Below are positions 1-11,024 of a stretch of DNA of 64,000 nt, one piece after another (positions within the stretch are counted from its first letter, which is position 1; each line of letters opens with the position of its first letter). Under the pieces are notes generated by a model. The model did no database searches and was not told the origin of the DNA. It saw only the letters and a list, made by a program, of their open reading frames with translations. Source of the stretch: Tretioscincus oriximinensis (lineage: Eukaryota > Chordata > Lepidosauria > Squamata > Gymnophthalmidae); assembly GCA_022410635.1 (NCBI GenBank), contig JAJVDF010000342.1, positions 154,174-218,173 of the forward strand. Direction: 5' to 3'. A program made the position numbers and the translations under genes.

Positions 1-91
1 CTGCAAAAAAAGGGGTGGAGAGCAAACAAGATACATTTACCCAGTTCTCTCTTTCTGCTGCTCTGTGAGAAGCACTTGCAAAAACACAACA
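1..91 (-). repeat. 3' LTR of the copia element, partial
   Basis: These bases repeat 3577-3668 with about seven substitutions and one A-run indel over 91 bases. On the minus strand the LTR starts TGTTGTGTTTTTGC at 91, directly after the polypurine tract. By comparison with the other LTR, about 237 bp more should lie left of the window. Confidence 0.93.
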
Positions 92-93
92 AA

Positions 94-102
94 CCCCTTC
101 TC
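94..102 (-). other. Polypurine tract of the copia element
   Basis: The minus strand reads GAGAAGGGG, followed after two T residues by the TG that opens the 3' LTR. This is the expected position for the plus-strand DNA primer of an LTR retrotransposon. Confidence 0.8.
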
Positions 103-108
103 AAGTGA

Positions 109-543
109 TTAGTCACCGATATCACATAAACATAATCTTTCACGTAGATATTCAAATTTCATCTTTGTCAGTGGCTTCATAAGAATGTCTGCCACTATAT
201 TTTCTGATTCGCAATACTTGAAATCAATGAGTCCCTTTCGTTGAATTTCTCTTACTGATACAATCTTGATGGCTATATGCTTGGTTCCTCTTTTAATGCT
301 CTCACTTTTCACTAGTGAGATACAAGCTGAATTGTCCTCATATAGAGTCACTGGTGTAGGTTCATCTATACCAAAGTCTTTCAGTAGACAAACAATCCAC
401 TCCAGTTCTTTACATGCTTCACTGGCTGATATACATTCAGACTCTGCAGTTGATCTGGCAACAATAGTCTGCTTTTGACTTGTCCAATTGATTAAGTTGT
501 CTCCATAAAAGAATAGGCATCCACTTGTAGATTTGTAACCCAC
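109..543 (-). pseudogene. Copia RNase H domain, nearly intact but separated from RT by a stop
   Basis: The 144-codon frame shows the family signature KSTSGCLFFYGDNLINWTSQKQ, the STAESECISASEACKELEW segment (active-site Glu in AESE) and LYEDNSACISL (active-site Asp). It ends in the usual YCESENIVADILMKPLTK tail. RNase H removes the RNA template during reverse transcription. This domain directly continues the RT frame, interrupted by a single TAA at 544-546, and stops 18 bases before the LTR. It is the best preserved part of the element. Confidence 0.93.
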
Positions 544-1530
544 TTATTCTTCACCCCAGTCATCGTCCATGTACCCCACTAGATGCGGGTTGTTGCAGGG
601 TGAGACTTTGAGTTTTAAGTCCATTGTTTTGATTAGGTATCTGGCTATTCCTTTGATTGCATTCCAATCATATTGATTGGGTGAGCTTTTCTTTCTGCTC
701 AGAATCCAAACTGACACGGCTATGTCAGGTCTTGTGACTACACTCAAATACAGGAGTTTTCTGATTGCTTCCCTGCATTGATGATTGTTCTCTAGTGGTT
801 TTCCATCTAGTACATTCAGATATGAAGGATCCAATGGTATGCTTCTACCTTTGGCATCTATCATGCCTACTGATTCAACAAAGTCAATTATTTTGTGTTT
901 CTGGTTCAGTAGAAATCCACCAATTGGGTTCTTTCCATTTGTATTCCAAGGTAGTGTTTTGCTTGTCCTAGTTGTTTTACTTCCACTGATTTGTTCAATT
1001 GTTCAACAATTTTCACTGCCTCTTGCTTGCTTTGGCAACATATCAGTAGATCATCTACAAATGTAAGTACATATTGGAATTGTCCATTTTTCTTCCTTGA
1101 GAATAAACATGGTTGTTATGCCTTGCTGAAATCCTTGTTCCTTAAGTAATTTAGTTAGTTTCTCATTCCAGGTCCCTGAAGCTTGCTTCAATCCATAAAG
1201 ACTCTTTTTGAGTTGACAAACAATATAGCTTCCATTAGGTTGAGATATCCCTTGAGGTAGGTCCATGTATATTTCCTCTGATAGTTCTCCATTGAGAAAT
1301 GCAGCTTTTACATCTACATGTTAAACATGCTACTGAGTATTGCAGCAAAAAGAAAATTGCATGTTTATTCTCACTACTTTGATGGCTGTGTGGCTGGTAA
1401 CTGGTGAAAAAGTTTCAGAACAGTTAAATCCAGGTTTCTGAGTAAATCCTTTTGCTACCAAACAACCTTTGTATTTGTCAATACTCCTGTCTGGGTTGCA
1501 CTTCATTTTGAATGCCCACTTACATCCCAC
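544..1530 (-). pseudogene. Copia reverse transcriptase remnant
   Basis: Reverse transcriptase would copy the element's RNA into DNA in the particle. The region starts with GCKWAFKMK and KGFTQKPGFNCSETFSPV (1530-1400) and continues to motif A, DVKAAFLNG (Asp codon at 1312-1314). KKSLYGLKQA follows, then the catalytic box FVDDLL (1044-1061), YLGIQ, and the thumb/connection segment ending near 544. Motif A and the thumb share one frame, but FVDD lies in another. One frameshift near 1062-1085 and a second near 920 therefore bracket the catalytic box. Stops occur at 1330-1332 and 544-546 and just upstream of motif A. Confidence 0.92.
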
Positions 1531-2036
1531 TATCTTTCTATTGTGTGGTCAGTGTTCAAGCTTGGTTTCTCTCCAGAGAGTTTAGTTCCTCCTTTACATG
1601 CATTTTTCTTTCTCAGCTCACTTGTGTAGCAAACGTAGTCATCATACCTCCTAGGCATTATTCCTTTTGTGATTCTTTGTGATACTCTTTCAGCAGGTGT
1701 AGTGATCTCCTCACTTGGGCTGGTCTGCTCCATTGCCTCTTCTGACTGTGTGTGAGGTGCAATAGATGACTCACTGATCCACTCTCTGAAGGTTGGCACT
1801 TCAGGTTCTAGGCTGGTATCACTTGCAGTGTCATCCTTTTGTCTTGGGGTGTCCACAACTTTGCTTTCATCTATGTAAACTGCATTCAGTACTTCTACAT
1901 CATAGGTTTCAGGATTCATAACTCTATAACCTTTTGAATTTTGATTGGAGCCAACTAGGATCCCCAGGTTGGCTCTGGGTTCATGTTTACCCCTCTTTTC
2001 TTTTGGCATATGGGTGAAAACTCTGCTTCCGAGCAC
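1530..2036 (-). pseudogene. Copia integrase C-terminal domain and linker to RT
   Basis: A 168-codon open stretch. Residues 1-50 match the copia integrase C-terminal segment, with the typical KxGKxxPRANLGILVG-like and KGYRVMNPETYDVEVLNAVYIDE-like pattern. Residues 50-150 form the acidic, Ser/Thr/Pro-rich linker found before RT. It lies in a different frame from the integrase core upstream and from RT downstream. The usual start of the RT domain, with its conserved Trp-x-x-Ala-Met segment, is not seen before the VGCKWAFKMK motif, which suggests another deletion near 1535. Confidence 0.85.
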
Positions 2037-2047
2037 TTTAAGGTGTT

Positions 2048-2490
2048 TTAATCCAGGCTTTCTGCCATGCCAAAGTTCAAAAGCATTTTTCCTATGGTAA
2101 TACGTAGGCTTCTGTTGTATAAGAATGCAGATATATTTACAGCTTCCACCCAGTAGGGGTCAGGCAAGTTGGCCTCTAGCAGTAGACATCTGGTTGACTC
2201 CAGTATAGTCTTGTTATATCTCTCAGCTAATCCGTTCTGTCTTGGACTATATTTCACCGATCTAGCATTGACTGTCCCTTAATTTTCCAGGTATCTTTGG
2301 AATTCATTGCTGCTATATTCAGTTCCATTGTCTGTATAAAGAATTAGTGGTGCCTTGGGTGCAGTTGCTTTTCCCATTATGCAAATTTCACATTTTTGCT
2401 CACTTTCCTCACATTCTATAACATCCATTCCACAACTCAAGAGAAGTTAATTTACACTTTTCATAGATATGTGGGATAATCTTATATGAA
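2048..2490 (-). pseudogene. Copia integrase core remnant, first catalytic Asp deleted
   Basis: In one frame the minus strand shows a decayed zinc-binding segment ending CEICIMGKATAP (about 2397-2362). It then goes directly to YTDNGTEYSS (Asp codon at 2330-2332) and YSPRQNGLAERYNKT. The last two carry the second Asp and the Glu of the DDE triad of integrase, the enzyme that inserts the cDNA into chromosomes. The segment that should lie between the zinc finger and TDNG, holding the first Asp, is missing, so roughly 80 or more residues have been deleted. An in-frame TAA lies at 2279-2281. Confidence 0.85.
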
Positions 2491-2491
2491 A

Positions 2492-2884
2492 TTACCATAA
2501 ACACCTCTTGTGGTCACATCTCTCCTTTTGGACAGAAAATATTTCCTTTTCTTCTTCTGGATTGTTACGACCTCTCAGATAGAAATAGGGTCTTTGCTTT
2601 TCAGCTGGATACTGCACTCCTAGGTTCTCATTAATGACCATGCATGAGTGCTCTGTCATGACTATTTTATGGCCTGCCTTTAGTAGGTGTGGGACTGATA
2701 TAATATTCCCAGGTGCTCCTTGTACTAGAACTGCATTTAGCATTGTTTGAGGCATGTACTCTCCATCAGACCTAACAAAGCAGATTTCAACAGAACCATT
2801 GTCATGGGCTTCTGCATTTCTTAATTGAAGTAGAATACTTTGCATGGCTGTAATGTGATCCTCAATGGCTGTACTTTCAGACAT
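2492..2884 (-). pseudogene. Fused remains of copia gag C-terminus, protease tail and pre-integrase segment
   Basis: The 130-codon frame starts with a Gag helix (DHITAMQSILLQLRNAEAH, residues 8-26). It then jumps straight into the C-terminal half of the aspartic protease region (ISVPHLLKAGHKIVMTEHS, near residues 62-80) and on to the pre-integrase linker. The catalytic Asp-Ser-Gly of protease and the nucleocapsid zinc knuckle are absent, so an internal deletion has fused the two regions near residue 28. The next block downstream (integrase) is in the same frame after a stop at 2492-2494. Confidence 0.75.
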
Positions 2885-3297
2885 TTTAGTTGTATAAAGC
2901 TATTTTCTTAATAGCAACAGATAATTAGGTGACTGTTGGCAATATTTTTTCTCAGTGGCATTCCATAAACTCTTTGTAGTTTCATGGTTTAAGACCATGG
3001 CTCCTTCTCTTTCATGCACTGCATTTGAAACCATAAAAAGGCTTTTCCATCATCAATCTCAAACTGCTGTTTTTGCTCTGGGTCTATGGGTGAATCTTCA
3101 GTTAAAACATATCCAATTCCTTGGGATTTTAAGTTATGTTTTACTGTGCTTTTCCATAGCAGAAAATTTTTTTTATTCAGTTTCATTAGTTGTAGAGAAC
3201 CTGATACAACACTCACAGTTTTCCTTCTTGGATTTGTGGTTTGATTTTCTGAAGCTGAGGCTTCTCTTTCTCCACTGGACATTTTGGTCTTTTCCAT
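2885..3297 (-). pseudogene. Copia gag remnant, N-terminal part
   Basis: The frame opens with ATG at 3297, 43 bases inside the LTR, and runs 102 codons to 2989. It contains a basic N-terminus and then the copia Gag-type segment around LNKKNFLLWKSTVKHNL (about residues 40-56), resembling the Tyr/Phe-x-x-W start of UBN2/retrotran_gag domains. A second frame continues the same domain (KSLWNATEKKY, about 2960-2925) up to a stop. Gag would form the virus-like particle coat. The C-terminal zinc knuckle (CCHC) expected downstream is not present anywhere in the element. Confidence 0.75.
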
Positions 3298-3321
3298 ATC
3301 TGCTTCACTGTTAGAAATGCT

Positions 3322-3340
3322 GCCTGGTGCCCAAAACCTT
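3322..3340 (-). other. Putative primer binding site, half-tRNA type
   Basis: Minus-strand sequence immediately inside the 5' LTR reads GGTTTTGGGCACCAGG. This resembles the complement of the anticodon arm of initiator methionine tRNA (GGTTATGGGCCCAG), the internal half-tRNA primer site known from Drosophila copia. One substitution and a small insertion separate the two. The exact juxtaposition to the LTR end supports the call; the identity of the tRNA is inferred from my memory of its sequence. Confidence 0.6.
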
Positions 3341-3668
3341 TGTTGTGATAAAGATATGCTTGTTTGTGATTTTCTAAATGGCAGAGAATGGTTGCAGTCT
3401 GGTTACAAAATAATTCAGTCCACAAGTTTGTTAACTTCAAACATACTTTACTAATAGGGTAGGATTACTGAGATATAAAACAATAACATATTTTCTAAAT
3501 CTTACATCTTTCTGCCTCTTCATTTAAAGAGAGTAAGTGCCAACTGCAAACCATGAGGGCTGGAGTAGAGTGGTGCCTGCAAAAAAAAGGGGTGTATAGC
3601 AAAAAAGATACATTTACCTAGTTCTCTCTTTCTGCTGCTCGGTGACAAGCACTTGCAAAAACACAATA
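3341..3668 (-). repeat. 5' LTR of the copia element
   Basis: This 328-bp LTR is bounded on the plus strand by TGTTGTG at 3341 and CACAATA at 3668. The other LTR copy has CACAACA at this end, so the original terminal inverted repeat was TGTTGTG/CACAACA, with one transition at the outer end here. Bases 3577-3668 match window bases 1-91. The inner boundary was placed by the TG..CA rule and by the primer-site-like sequence starting right next to it at 3340. Confidence 0.88.
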
Positions 3669-6600
3669 GAAGGCAGTTGCATTCCTGCAAGGGACTTTGA
3701 AAACCTGTAATGGAAGTTCCTGGTCTTTGAAGCTTCCAACATTAACAACAAGAATTGTTCTACCATTGAAATTGATTGCTGCAGTCATGTGGACACTCTA
3801 GTCTGCACAGTATGAGCCAACTACCTAGTCCAGGTACAAGAAGTCATAATTTTCTATTAGCTCATTCTATGACTCTTACTATAATGCCTATTTAATGGAC
3901 AGTGCAAACTACAATTGAAGATAAAGCTGGTACATATAATTTAAGAGAAGACCATTATTTCATCCTGTTTCACAACATATATTTTTAAGAGGGGGAGGTA
4001 ATGTATGCTTGTTATATATAAATTAACTACATTTTTGATTAAGTTTGACCTCAAAGGTTGACTTTCAGCACAATGCTAGCAGTATTTTCATATTCTACAA
4101 TAGATTCCACCAAGTCCAACCTCTGACTGTGTCTGTGCTCCCACCAACAGTACTACTAGCCCCAAAGTTTAGTTACATTAATTGCGTCACATAATGACCC
4201 TGGTCAAAACAGGCTTCATATTAGGCAGAATGCCTGAATTTCTTGGATATATTCCTCTCTGACTGACTGGGTAAATAGATTATATACGTTGCCAGATTTT
4301 TCAAACCTGAAGACTGAACTGCGCCCTCCATTAGATAGATTATTTTTTCCCTAGTGAAAGCAAAATGCATTTTATTATGGATGGAACACTGGACCCTTCA
4401 AGCTATTTGATAAACTAACACGAAATTTAATTTAGTTTTCACTGTGTAGTAAACATAGCTTTACAAACACCACATCTGTTTATTTAATTTTAGCCATATA
4501 TTAAAATGGCCTTATTTAATTAATAGTGCTCTTTTAAAGAAAATTCCCTAGACTATACAAATCATAGTAATGATTTTGAAAAATCTTGTTATTCAAAATA
4601 CCATGCAGGAAGGAACCTTAAGTATTCTTGGTGGAAGAGTGAATCAATGATAACATCTACGTAATGCAACTGACGTATGCCAGATGTATTCCTGAGCTCT
4701 TTATCTTCTTCACTTGACACTGGTGCCATCCCAAAACTCCATGACATTTCAATGGTCTTTGAATGATGGTTTATTTTGGAGGCTGTAGGGAAATGTCCCA
4801 TGCCTGCAACACTGGAGGCTGGGAAATGGGATAAGACAACTCTTCTTCAGATGGCTGTCAGCATACACCTTGTCCCTCATACACATTGCTCTTCAGGTTC
4901 ATGGATCTGAACTGAGAGACCAAATTTTGATTTCTTTTAGCTATCTTTCTTTTTCCCCTGTCAATCACTTTTAGCATTTGTCACAAAACAGGAACTGCCT
5001 GAAGGGTAAGAAACACGAGATTGTGTGAAATCTTCATAAGCATCTCTTGAGAGGCAACAGATTGGCAACCTGTCGTGCCATTCATCAAGAGCAAAGTCAC
5101 TGCATCACTCTTCACCTAGAAAGGGACACCTTGATCAAAAGGCAGCCTTTTTAAAATGCCCTTTTGTTTCTCTATTAGATGACACTGGATAAAAAAAAAA
5201 GTGGAACCCTTCCCTTCAGATATCCTTCATAGCACAGAAATGAGCTTTGTTGTGATACAAGAAAAACTTGTTTTGTTTCAGACTTTGGACAGAGTCTAGC
5301 AGCCCATTGTCAGGTCAAGGAAGTCATGGTAATGTTTTCTACTCCCCTGCACTGCTAGGTCATAATTGCTAGCTACATTGATTTTGTTATTTTCTTTTGC
5401 TTCTCCCTCTTCAGTTTCCATGTCTGACTGGCTTGATAGATATGAGATGGGCTTTATGCTGAACGGTCATAGATGGACTTCTTTGTTTTCCTTTCATCTC
5501 TTTGGCTCATAAGGTGATTTTGCACTGCCTGGTATTCTAGATTAAAAAGTGGGGAAGAGTCGTCCCCCCCTTCTCCCCAATAGGTTGCAAAACAGCTTGG
5601 GAAGTATCACCCTGATGCACTAGGTTAATGTTAGAAAAAATGTGTGCCATCCCTCCCACACACACATTATTTTCTTTATAATGATTTGTCATCTCATTAT
5701 AAAAATAACATTTTTATAATCAATGTCCTTCACTAATGCACAATCCTCACTTCTATTTCTCATGATATTGTTTATTAGAATTAAAATTCACATCCTGAGC
5801 AATAGCTTTTGCACAAAAGATGATCATTTTATCAAAATATCAGAAGTCTTTGAAATCAGTAGGACACTCTTAAAAGGAAAGAAAAAGACCATCTATAAGT
5901 GTATTCCATATGGATTGACACATGGAGGCAGACATCCATTTTCCCTTGGTCCTTTCTCTCATTTTGTTTGCTTTATTTCATTTGCTTTGTTTTTGGAAAG
6001 TAAATTATCTTTTACATGACATTCCATTTCTCTTTCAGTAGTTTTTTTTAATATAACTTTCATTCATTACCTGTTATAAGAAGTGTCACGCACACACACA
6101 TCAACCAAGAAGTAATGCTGCTCAAAATCTGAGAGGTGCTTCAGGCATTGAAAATTAAGTACACTCATGATCAAAGTCAAAGCATATAATTGCTTAAGGT
6201 AGAGTAACAAGAAATTCATTTGAGAGATGTTATTAACAAGCACTTAGAAGAGAATGTGAATTTAATAATAAGTGAACTGAAACACTGTGTCTCTCTTGCA
6301 GTTAAAATGCATGTTTTGCATATCTCTGATGTAGCAAGAAAAACACCAGGGTGAGGGACACATTGCTGTAATTACTTGTGAAGCCATTTATCTCTGTAGC
6401 CTAGGAAACAGAAAGCCAAAAACTCTAACAGATAACCTGGAGTGCTGTTTATACAATAAGGCAATGGTTTGGGATTTTGTGCTCTACGAGTCATGAGCCT
6501 AGAAAAAGTATCGTCTTGCCCCGACATAAAAGTTTCTTTGTTCTTGTTTTTAATAGTAACAAGCCTAGTTTATATGCGGGGAATAAGACCTGCTTTCCAA

Positions 6601-6735
6601 TAAGTATCACTGAAGACACAGGCTTCTTCTAGCATAATTGTGGGGTTATAACGGCCACACAAGGTGTAAAGGTCAAACAAGGTCACACAAGGTGAAAAGT
6701 GCCCTTTCTGCAGTTGTACACATATACAAAAATGA
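3669..6735. other. Unassigned sequence
   Basis: AT-rich sequence with no repeat or coding match that I recognise. Open frames are under 100 codons (for example 5723-6019 plus, 4589-4801 minus) and show no domain. A short CA tract lies at 6090-6100, and an imperfect repeat of the unit GGTCACACAAGGTG lies at about 6650-6700. Confidence 0.6.
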
Positions 6736-6771
6736 ATCATAGAATCTTAGAGTTGGAAGGGACTTCCAGTC
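6736..6771 (-). repeat. CR1 LINE, extreme 3' end fragment
   Basis: ATCATAGAATCTTAGAGTTG followed by GAAGGGACTTCCAG is the reverse complement of the end of CR1 elements that finish in ATTCTATGAT. The sequence decays into unique DNA after about 40 bases. Confidence 0.7.
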
Positions 6772-8069
6772 AAACAATTAAATGAATGATGAGTACCCCA
6801 AAATCTGCAACAGTTATCTATACTTTGGAATTCATTTGCATCAACCTCTGGCAATGCTGAGTGTTTTTTTTTAAAAAAATAGATTCTATTAATGCATAAC
6901 AATTATTTCCATCATTGCCAACAACATACATCTTAATATTCCAAGTCATATGCATATTCCTAGTATAAGCCTTATTTTAGAAAGGCTCTATACCTTCTTT
7001 CCCATCATCACAAGAAGGATCTAGTTTTGTCTGCAATAATTTGTGCTCCTCCCATCAATTCTATTGACAATATACAACTCCAGATGTGTGTTGTCATAGT
7101 ACAGAATAATCTTAGAGTAATAAATATATCTATAGAAAATTCCTTATGTGCTATATTTAGATGTGTTCTAAGTTATGAACAAGACAAGATCAAATCCACT
7201 TATATGTTTCTTCTCACCATGGACAATGTTTGCAACTCAGAGAATCATCATAGAAGATTCTCCAAGCTTGATCTTTTTAATCAGCAGACATTTCACCATC
7301 GAGTCAGTGCGTAGTTTCTTCTTTGATAGTTGGTAGTAAAAAAAGCATTTGATCTGCTATGGTTATTGAATGTGGCCAATATCTCATCAATAACTAAAGA
7401 AGAAGCCTTGCCTAGTGTAAACCATGTGCAGAGAAAAACACAAATCCTGAACAACCTTGTACATATGTATCTTCTTCCTCCCTATTTTCCTCTGCCTTAG
7501 CCACCTTGTCAAGATCAGAGGGGAACAGATCTTACTGTTTTTTTCATAGCTAATTGGAATAGTACGAAGGATATATTTTACCTCATGTGCTTATAAATGC
7601 AGACTAAAAGATGTTTCATTTTAGCAGCAGGTAGCAATTAGCAACTTCTGTGATATATACTCTGAAAGAGTAACAGATACTACCATACTGAGAAACTGAA
7701 ACGAGTCCAGACACTTCAGTGTCTATCAAACAGAAAACACTAATTTAATATCTTATGTTGATTTCTATTCATTTAAACACATGTGATTGAATCATGCAAA
7801 GAAATTGGCTCACCAATGCCAATTGGCCTGCAGAATGAGCAGTGAAAGTCACTCGAATATATTATTGACATGTGCTTTTCTCTGCTAGATAGCTGAATGC
7901 TTCAGTTGGACAGCCTATTTCTTAGTGTTGATGGATTTATTCCTCCTGCCCTACAATTTGCAAGTTAGGTTAAGTCAATCATATATTTGAAAGCTCAAGC
8001 TGCAAAATTTTTCATCTTTACTTGTGAGTAAATCCTACTGAATTCATAAATAATTTTTCCCTAAAAAAG
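6772..8069. other. Unassigned sequence
   Basis: No recognisable repeat or gene. The longest frame (7027-7314 plus, 95 codons) has no domain features. Confidence 0.55.
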
Positions 8070-8270
8070 TACAGTCCCAGGCAAAAGTTTGGACATATCT
8101 TTTCGTGCATCTTTTTTTTGTTATCTTATTTTTCACACTGTAGATTAAAGACATCAAAATTATGAAGGAACACATATGGAATTAAGAAGTAATCAAAAAA
8201 TGCCAAGCAAACTACTCTTATACTTTATATTCCTCAAAGTGTTGCAAAAATGTGTCCAAACTTTCAACTG
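8070..8270 (+). mobile_element. Tc1-like transposon, deletion derivative with both ends
   Basis: The left end, TACAGTCCCAGGCAAAAGTT then TGGACA, and the segment CACATATGGAATTAAGAAGT match the start of a Tc1-like family widespread in fish, frogs and lizards. The right end reads TGTGTCCAAACTTTCAACTG, the inverted counterpart. The transposase region between them has been lost, leaving about 200 bp. The last bases of the right terminus are replaced by the MITE that begins at 8271. Confidence 0.8.
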
Positions 8271-8455
8271 CCCTTTCTGCACTGGACCTTATTCCAGGAT
8301 ATATTTTAGAATAGAAGACTGTGAAGAGCCTTATGAAAAGAAAGGTTGTGCCTTATTCCAGGATATATCTTGGAATTTCTGAATTGCATTGTCTGCAATA
8401 GCATGTGGTTGTCAGTGCTCCTATTCTGATATGTATTCTGGAATTAGGTGGAAAG
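8271..8455. mobile_element. MITE of the CCCTTTCTGCACTGG family, partial
   Basis: It starts CCCTTTCTGCACTGGACCTT and contains ATTCCAGGATATAT twice, as in the copy at 16224-16386. A clear right-hand terminal repeat is not preserved. Confidence 0.6.
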
Positions 8456-11024
8456 AGTTTCTCTCTATAAAAAACTAGAGATCATTCCAGTGATGTCAAA
8501 GAAAATATAACCTGGTGGTCAACATCAGAACCTGGGCAATTGGCATTGCTCAAAAGCAGTTACCACAAGAAGCATATTTCATATTTCTCATCATGATTTT
8601 TGGCATCGATATTAAATGCGTTTTTTAAATGAAGGCTGGAAATTTGAAAGTGAATAGCTGTAACTTGCATGAATGAAAGCTACTTAAATGGTTTTATCCA
8701 GCAAGAGTATAAGACATGTAAATTGCTTAATAGTAGAATAATTGCATCCTGGTTCTGTACTGTTTGGCATAGCAAACAAAGACTGTATAGCAACATTCAA
8801 AATAACTTTTTGATTGATTATCAAATTAATAAACTGTCTATAGCAATATTTATTTGAGAACTATTTTTCTTTCTCCTCCTCCTCCTCTTCATTTGAAGGA
8901 TGCATAACGGGAGGAAAGCCTACACACTCGTTGCAATATGACATTTTCAAATCTCACTCTTCCCACTTATCAGACATTGACAGTTACTATGCAATTTGGG
9001 GTGCATTTAGATTAAAGCTACCACTTTGCTGGCATTCTAAAACCTCTTATTTCTACTGAAAAGCATTATCCCAAATTACCAATAATTTCTCAAATGTCTT
9101 AGGTGTCCTTTCCATGTTAAATCAACAGGGGAGGGGAGCAGCTTTTCGTGAAGTTCAACATACTGTGCTGATGGAAAATGTAAGGCCACAAATTCACTGT
9201 AATACTCCACCCATAACAACACTTGATACCGATATTCTGAAGGCTGAGCTACAGAAACATGTCCCTCAAGTGTATGGCAACTTGTTGCAAGTTAACAGAG
9301 AAGGTCAGAAATAAACTGGCAAGGCATGGAGGCAAAATCATTCAATAAACTCTGTGGGAATCAAGTGAGAATGTGTAGTGTTGTGTCCTCCTCTGTTAAA
9401 CAACGTAATCAAAATTTAACTTCTGTGTTCAATAGGTAAGCAAAGCTTTAATAAATGCAGACATTAGCAGCATAAAACATTTTTATAGTATCATGAACAT
9501 GCTTTGAAGAGCCAAGATTTGCATGGACATATTCATGACACATTCATTGCCCAGGGAAAATATTACATCTGCATGGACTATACATCCTTCCAGCTGCTGT
9601 GCATAGGAGGATAAAGATTTCTCAGAGTTCTTCCTTGGGCCTGTCACCACTAAACCACATCATCACAACCACCAGACAAAGGGATGTTCTCCTCAGTGTC
9701 CTTCAGAAATCATCTCAGCAGCTAGCAAATTCATTGGATACCCATCCCCCCCTTCTGTGCTGTCAAGGCTAAGGCCCAGTCCCAACTGGGGGAGGAGGAG
9801 CAGGAGTTAAAATAGGAACCACCTTCATTGGTTTCACTCCTTTTCCGCTTATTATGATCACAAAATAGAGGGGTCTGATGGAAACATGGGTTTTGAGACA
9901 TTTTCCCAAAAATAATCAGGGTAAATGCGAAGGAATGCAATTCACATTATTTCAGCAATCACTTTGATTCCAGCACAGAGACTCCCTGTAATCAGAATGC
10001 CCCATGGTGTGTCTGGTTTAAGGAGGGGACAGGGCAGTCCTGAAAGTCCTGGTGAGCCTCTAATCCTCTTAGTCTGCCCTAACCACCTATCAAACAGCAT
10101 TCGCTGTCCCCACTTGGTCTCCTATATAGCTTTCAGATGTCTAGTATTGCCCAACTTAATTTGCCTCAAATGTACCTTGTTACACTAGTCTGAACATACC
10201 CTAGATTTTGATTTTGATATTAGGGGACAAGTGCAGAACTAGTCTTAATGTGCAGGGAGAAGAGATCTTATGCTTGTCATGATTTTTCCCTATTAGTATA
10301 TGTGGAATACAATCCAAAATAAGGTCCTGTACAAAACACAATATTCTTTCAAAACACAGCCTCCATATCTTTCTACAACATGCAGTTGACAGCTGTTACG
10401 CATTTGATTTGTGTCAGTCAAATTTCATGTCCGTTTTTTCATGGTTGCAAAAGAAATGTCTATAAGTGGATCCCTCCCCCTCCTGCTTACTGCCCTCTCA
10501 CAATTCCATATTGATGTGTTCATTTTTAATTAATATAAAATCAAATACGTAAATTTGTAAATCATCTTCTGGACTTTGTCTAAATGACAGATCCCGTGAT
10601 GGTACTACTTACTACTACTTGATTTTTATGTACTCCATTCATGTGGCTAAAATGTATAGTTCACCAGGCATCAGAAGCTGGACAGATTCCTTCTGACCTC
10701 CAAGACACAGAGGAGCACTGAAGGTGGCCATGGAGACTGAGTAAAGTGTGTCAGCCCCTATTGATTCTAGGCCACCATGTGAATGAGCTTACCAGCAAGT
10801 ACTGCAATATATTGAGAGAAAGGCAATCTTAGCTGCTATACTAACTTAAATGATAGTGAACATAGCTGGAATCTATTGCAATATGGCTTTGCTACTGAAG
10901 TGTTTCCTCAAAATGCTGTGCAGCACATAGAGTGGATTATATGATTATATATATATATCATATAAACGAATATGTATATATTCTTTTATATATATTTATC
11001 TTCTTCTTCTTCATTATTATTATT
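8456..11024. other. Unassigned sequence with AT microsatellite
   Basis: No gene or dispersed repeat recognised. Open frames (for example 9114-9314 plus, 9925-10188 plus, 9731-9940 minus) are under 90 codons and featureless. A TA-rich simple tract runs from about 10940 to 10998. Confidence 0.55.

Larger units (their letters stand above)
1..3668 (-). mobile_element. Ty1/copia LTR retrotransposon, degenerate, truncated by the window edge
   Basis: This is a copia-type LTR retrotransposon read from high to low coordinates. In order it shows a 5' LTR (3341-3668), primer-site-like sequence (about 3322-3340), gag remnant, protease tail, integrase, reverse transcriptase, RNase H, polypurine tract (94-102) and the start of the 3' LTR (91-1). 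Integrase lying before RT, together with the RT and RNase H motifs, is what separates copia from gypsy elements. The body between the LTRs is about 3.25 kb, shorter than the 4 to 5 kb usual for the family, because gag, protease, integrase and linker sequence have been deleted. Stops and frameshifts are spread throughout, so no functional polyprotein is encoded. The partner target-site duplication lies left of the window; the right flank begins GAAGG at 3669. Confidence 0.95.
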
